A DNA stretch of 64,000 nucleotides, taken from the NCBI GenBank assembly GCA_038210375.1, contig JBBQWT010000001.1, positions 124,001 through 188,000 of the forward strand, read 5' to 3'. Made by a program: the position numbers and the translations under genes. Below the pieces are notes generated by a model, which made no database searches, was not told the origin of the DNA, and saw nothing but the letters and a program-made list of their open reading frames with translations. The DNA is from JBBQWT01 sp038210375 (lineage in GTDB: Bacteria > Acidobacteriota > Terriglobia > Terriglobales > Acidobacteriaceae). Of this stretch, positions 62,744-64,000 are shown one piece after another (the stretch's first letter is position 1; each line of letters opens with the position of its first letter).

Positions 62744-64000
62744 ATGTCAAAAGAACTATTTATTTCATCCACCCCGCACGAAACCAAGCTCGCCATTGTT
62801 GAAGACGACCTGCTCTCAGAAGTTTATTTTGAGCGCGAAAATGAATACACCCTCGCCGGCTCCATTTACAAAGGCCGGGTCACCCGCGTGCTGCCCGGAA
62901 TGCAGTCGGCTTTCGTCGATGTAGGTCTCGAACGCGATGCTTTCCTTTACGTCACCGATTTCCTGGAAGAAACCGAGGACCACGAGGAATTTGACCGGGT
63001 GGTGAGCCTGGCGCAGGCCGCCGCTAATAAAAATTATGAAGCGGAGCCCGCCTCGGGCGGCTTCCGGCGAGCACCTGAAGGCGTTTCCGCGCCGGAACAC
63101 GCGGGCGCGGATCCTGCGGCCCAATTTCAAGCCGCCGCTTCGGGAAATGGACCGGCGGCGGGTTTTGGCGCCCACGGTGTACTGAATGCGGCGGGTGAAG
63201 ACGAAGAAGACGATGCGGGCGGGACTGGCCGAGCGCCGCAGGGCGAGAAATCGTCTGAGGGCGGCACCAAACGCTGGAGAGGACGCCGCGGACGACGCGG
63301 GCGCGGCGGACGGGAACAGAATGCCTTCGGGGCACGTCCGGTGGGCAACGAGGACGCGGCAGGCGAGCGTCTGGAAGCCGGCGGAAACGTTAGCGATGAA
63401 AAGTTTGAGAAGCAGCCGTTCGTAGCGCCGGTCAAAACTGAACGGACGCCGGAGCGGGCCGCAGAACGGACACCGGAGCGGCCTTCCGAAATTCGGCGGG
63501 CGGTGCCGCCGGCAACGAAATCTCCGGCCTATCAACCGATGGTCCTGCCCGGAGAATCGATTTCCAAATACCGTCGCCAGGCCCCGGTAACGCCGCCGAG
63601 CTCGGATAGCCAGGTGGCAGAAACATCGTCAGGCCTCCAGCAGGAAAGCGCGAGCAGCCCCGCGAGTCATTTCGCAGCCGGGCAGGATGCTGCCCCGCGT
63701 GAGTATGCATCAGCGCTGGAAGAAAGTGGCAGCGGCTGGAAGACGGCGCCGGTGCAGCAGACCACCATCTGTCACAGCGAGCACGCGCCCGTAGGTTTCG
63801 GCGTCACCACTCCGGCGGAATCACAATTCGCCAATAAACCTTCCGAGTCATCCGCGGGAGACCGCTCGCATGAAGACCAGGGAAGCGATGCCTCCGCGGC
63901 CGCGCAGCAGCCGCAATCTTCGCACCTGGAAGAGGTAACCGAGACACGAAACCAGGCAGAGCAAACCCACGGCCAGATGCATGATGCCCAACCTTACGGG
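62744..64000 (+). CDS. RNase E/G family ribonuclease, 3'-truncated by the window, S1 domain split by a long disordered insertion
   Basis: Open from the ATG at 62744 (GGAG 5 nt upstream) to the window end, 419 codons without a stop. The N terminus MSKELFISSTPHETKLAIVE, then YKGRVTRVLPGMQSAFVDVG and ERDAFLYVTDFLEE match the start of the RNase E/G S1 region. From about residue 85 the sequence becomes low-complexity: Ala/Gly/Glu/Pro-rich with a basic RWRGRRGRRGRGGRE block near 180-195 and repeated TPER units near 230-245. The catalytic DNase I-like part and Zn-link lie beyond the window. Processes rRNA and degrades mRNA. Confidence 0.88.
   Translation, partial: MSKELFISSTPHETKLAIVEDDLLSEVYFERENEYTLAGSIYKGRVTRVLPGMQSAFVDVGLERDAFLYVTDFLEETEDHEEFDRVVSLAQAAANKNYEAEPASGGFRRAPEGVSAPEHAGADPAAQFQAAASGNGPAAGFGAHGVLNAAGEDEEDDAGGTGRAPQGEKSSEGGTKRWRGRRGRRGRGGREQNAFGARPVGNEDAAGERLEAGGNVSDEKFEKQPFVAPVKTERTPERAAERTPERPSEIRRAVPPATKSPAYQPMVLPGESISKYRRQAPVTPPSSDSQVAETSSGLQQESASSPASHFAAGQDAAPREYASALEESGSGWKTAPVQQTTICHSEHAPVGFGVTTPAESQFANKPSESSAGDRSHEDQGSDASAAAQQPQSSHLEEVTETRNQAEQTHGQMHDAQPYG

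Overview
The window is a high-GC, gene-dense chromosomal segment of a Gram-negative bacterium. LpxB, LptE and an MsbA-type exporter imply an LPS outer membrane. MreBCD-PBP2-RodA implies a rod shape, and a PilBTC-PilSR locus implies type IV pili. Gene content, protein style (KAS-II family, RNase E/G with a huge linker, NtrY/NtrX pair, USG-1-like protein) and many short palindromic spacers fit Acidobacteriota (Terriglobia-like). That assignment is inference from family resemblance; there is no rRNA or other phylogenetic marker in the window to fix it.

Layout. 0-6 kb: surface-glycan chemistry. It holds the 3' part of an acyl-CoA ligase, an MBOAT O-acyltransferase with an SGNH-like partner, and a 3-amino-sugar trio (aminotransferase, ketoisomerase, divergent acetyltransferase). 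6-8.3 kb: tRNA-Ser(CGA), TadA, an isolated NuoI-like ferredoxin and a HhH-GPD glycosylase carrying a palindromic in-frame insertion. 8.3-15.7 kb: pilB-pilT-pilC-pilS-pilR. 15.8-19.8 kb: two MacB-like permeases without an ATPase, a small protein and a MidA/NDUFAF7-type methyltransferase. 20-26.6 kb (minus strand): MsbA-like ABC exporter, a secreted unknown and LpxB, chained by 4-nt overlaps, followed by a catalytically degenerate M1-peptidase/TPR protein. 26.9-35.7 kb: hydrolase, KAS-II, HemW, threonine aldolase, then an acyl-CoA dehydrogenase-MeaB-methylmalonyl-CoA epimerase-TsaB-RimI operon. 35.8-40.8 kb: DUF465 protein, Psd-PssA, a catalytically dead aspartate-semialdehyde dehydrogenase homologue, LptE, HolA, and RpsT on the other strand. 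40.9-43.2 kb: a lower-GC island of small membrane/secreted unknowns, one of them frameshifted. 43.2-51 kb: PhoH-YbeY-CorC-Era, then an NtrX/NtrY two-component pair on the minus strand. 51-54 kb: alanine dehydrogenase and an ALDH7-type aldehyde dehydrogenase. 54-62.3 kb: a FecR-type membrane protein, MreB-MreC-MreD, a PD40 beta-propeller protein, PBP2 and RodA. 62.3-64 kb: a 426-nt gene-free leader and the 5' part of an RNase E/G gene whose S1 domain is split by a very long disordered arginine/glutamate/alanine-rich insertion.

The window is mainly a core-genome stretch for envelope biogenesis (LPS, phospholipid, peptidoglycan elongation, pili, surface glycan). No CRISPR array, intact insertion sequence or prophage was seen. 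The most interesting points are the unknown protein welded between MsbA and LpxB, the two pseudoenzymes, the RNase E/G insertion, the FecR and beta-propeller proteins embedded with the elongasome genes, and the palindromic insertion inside the DNA glycosylase gene.
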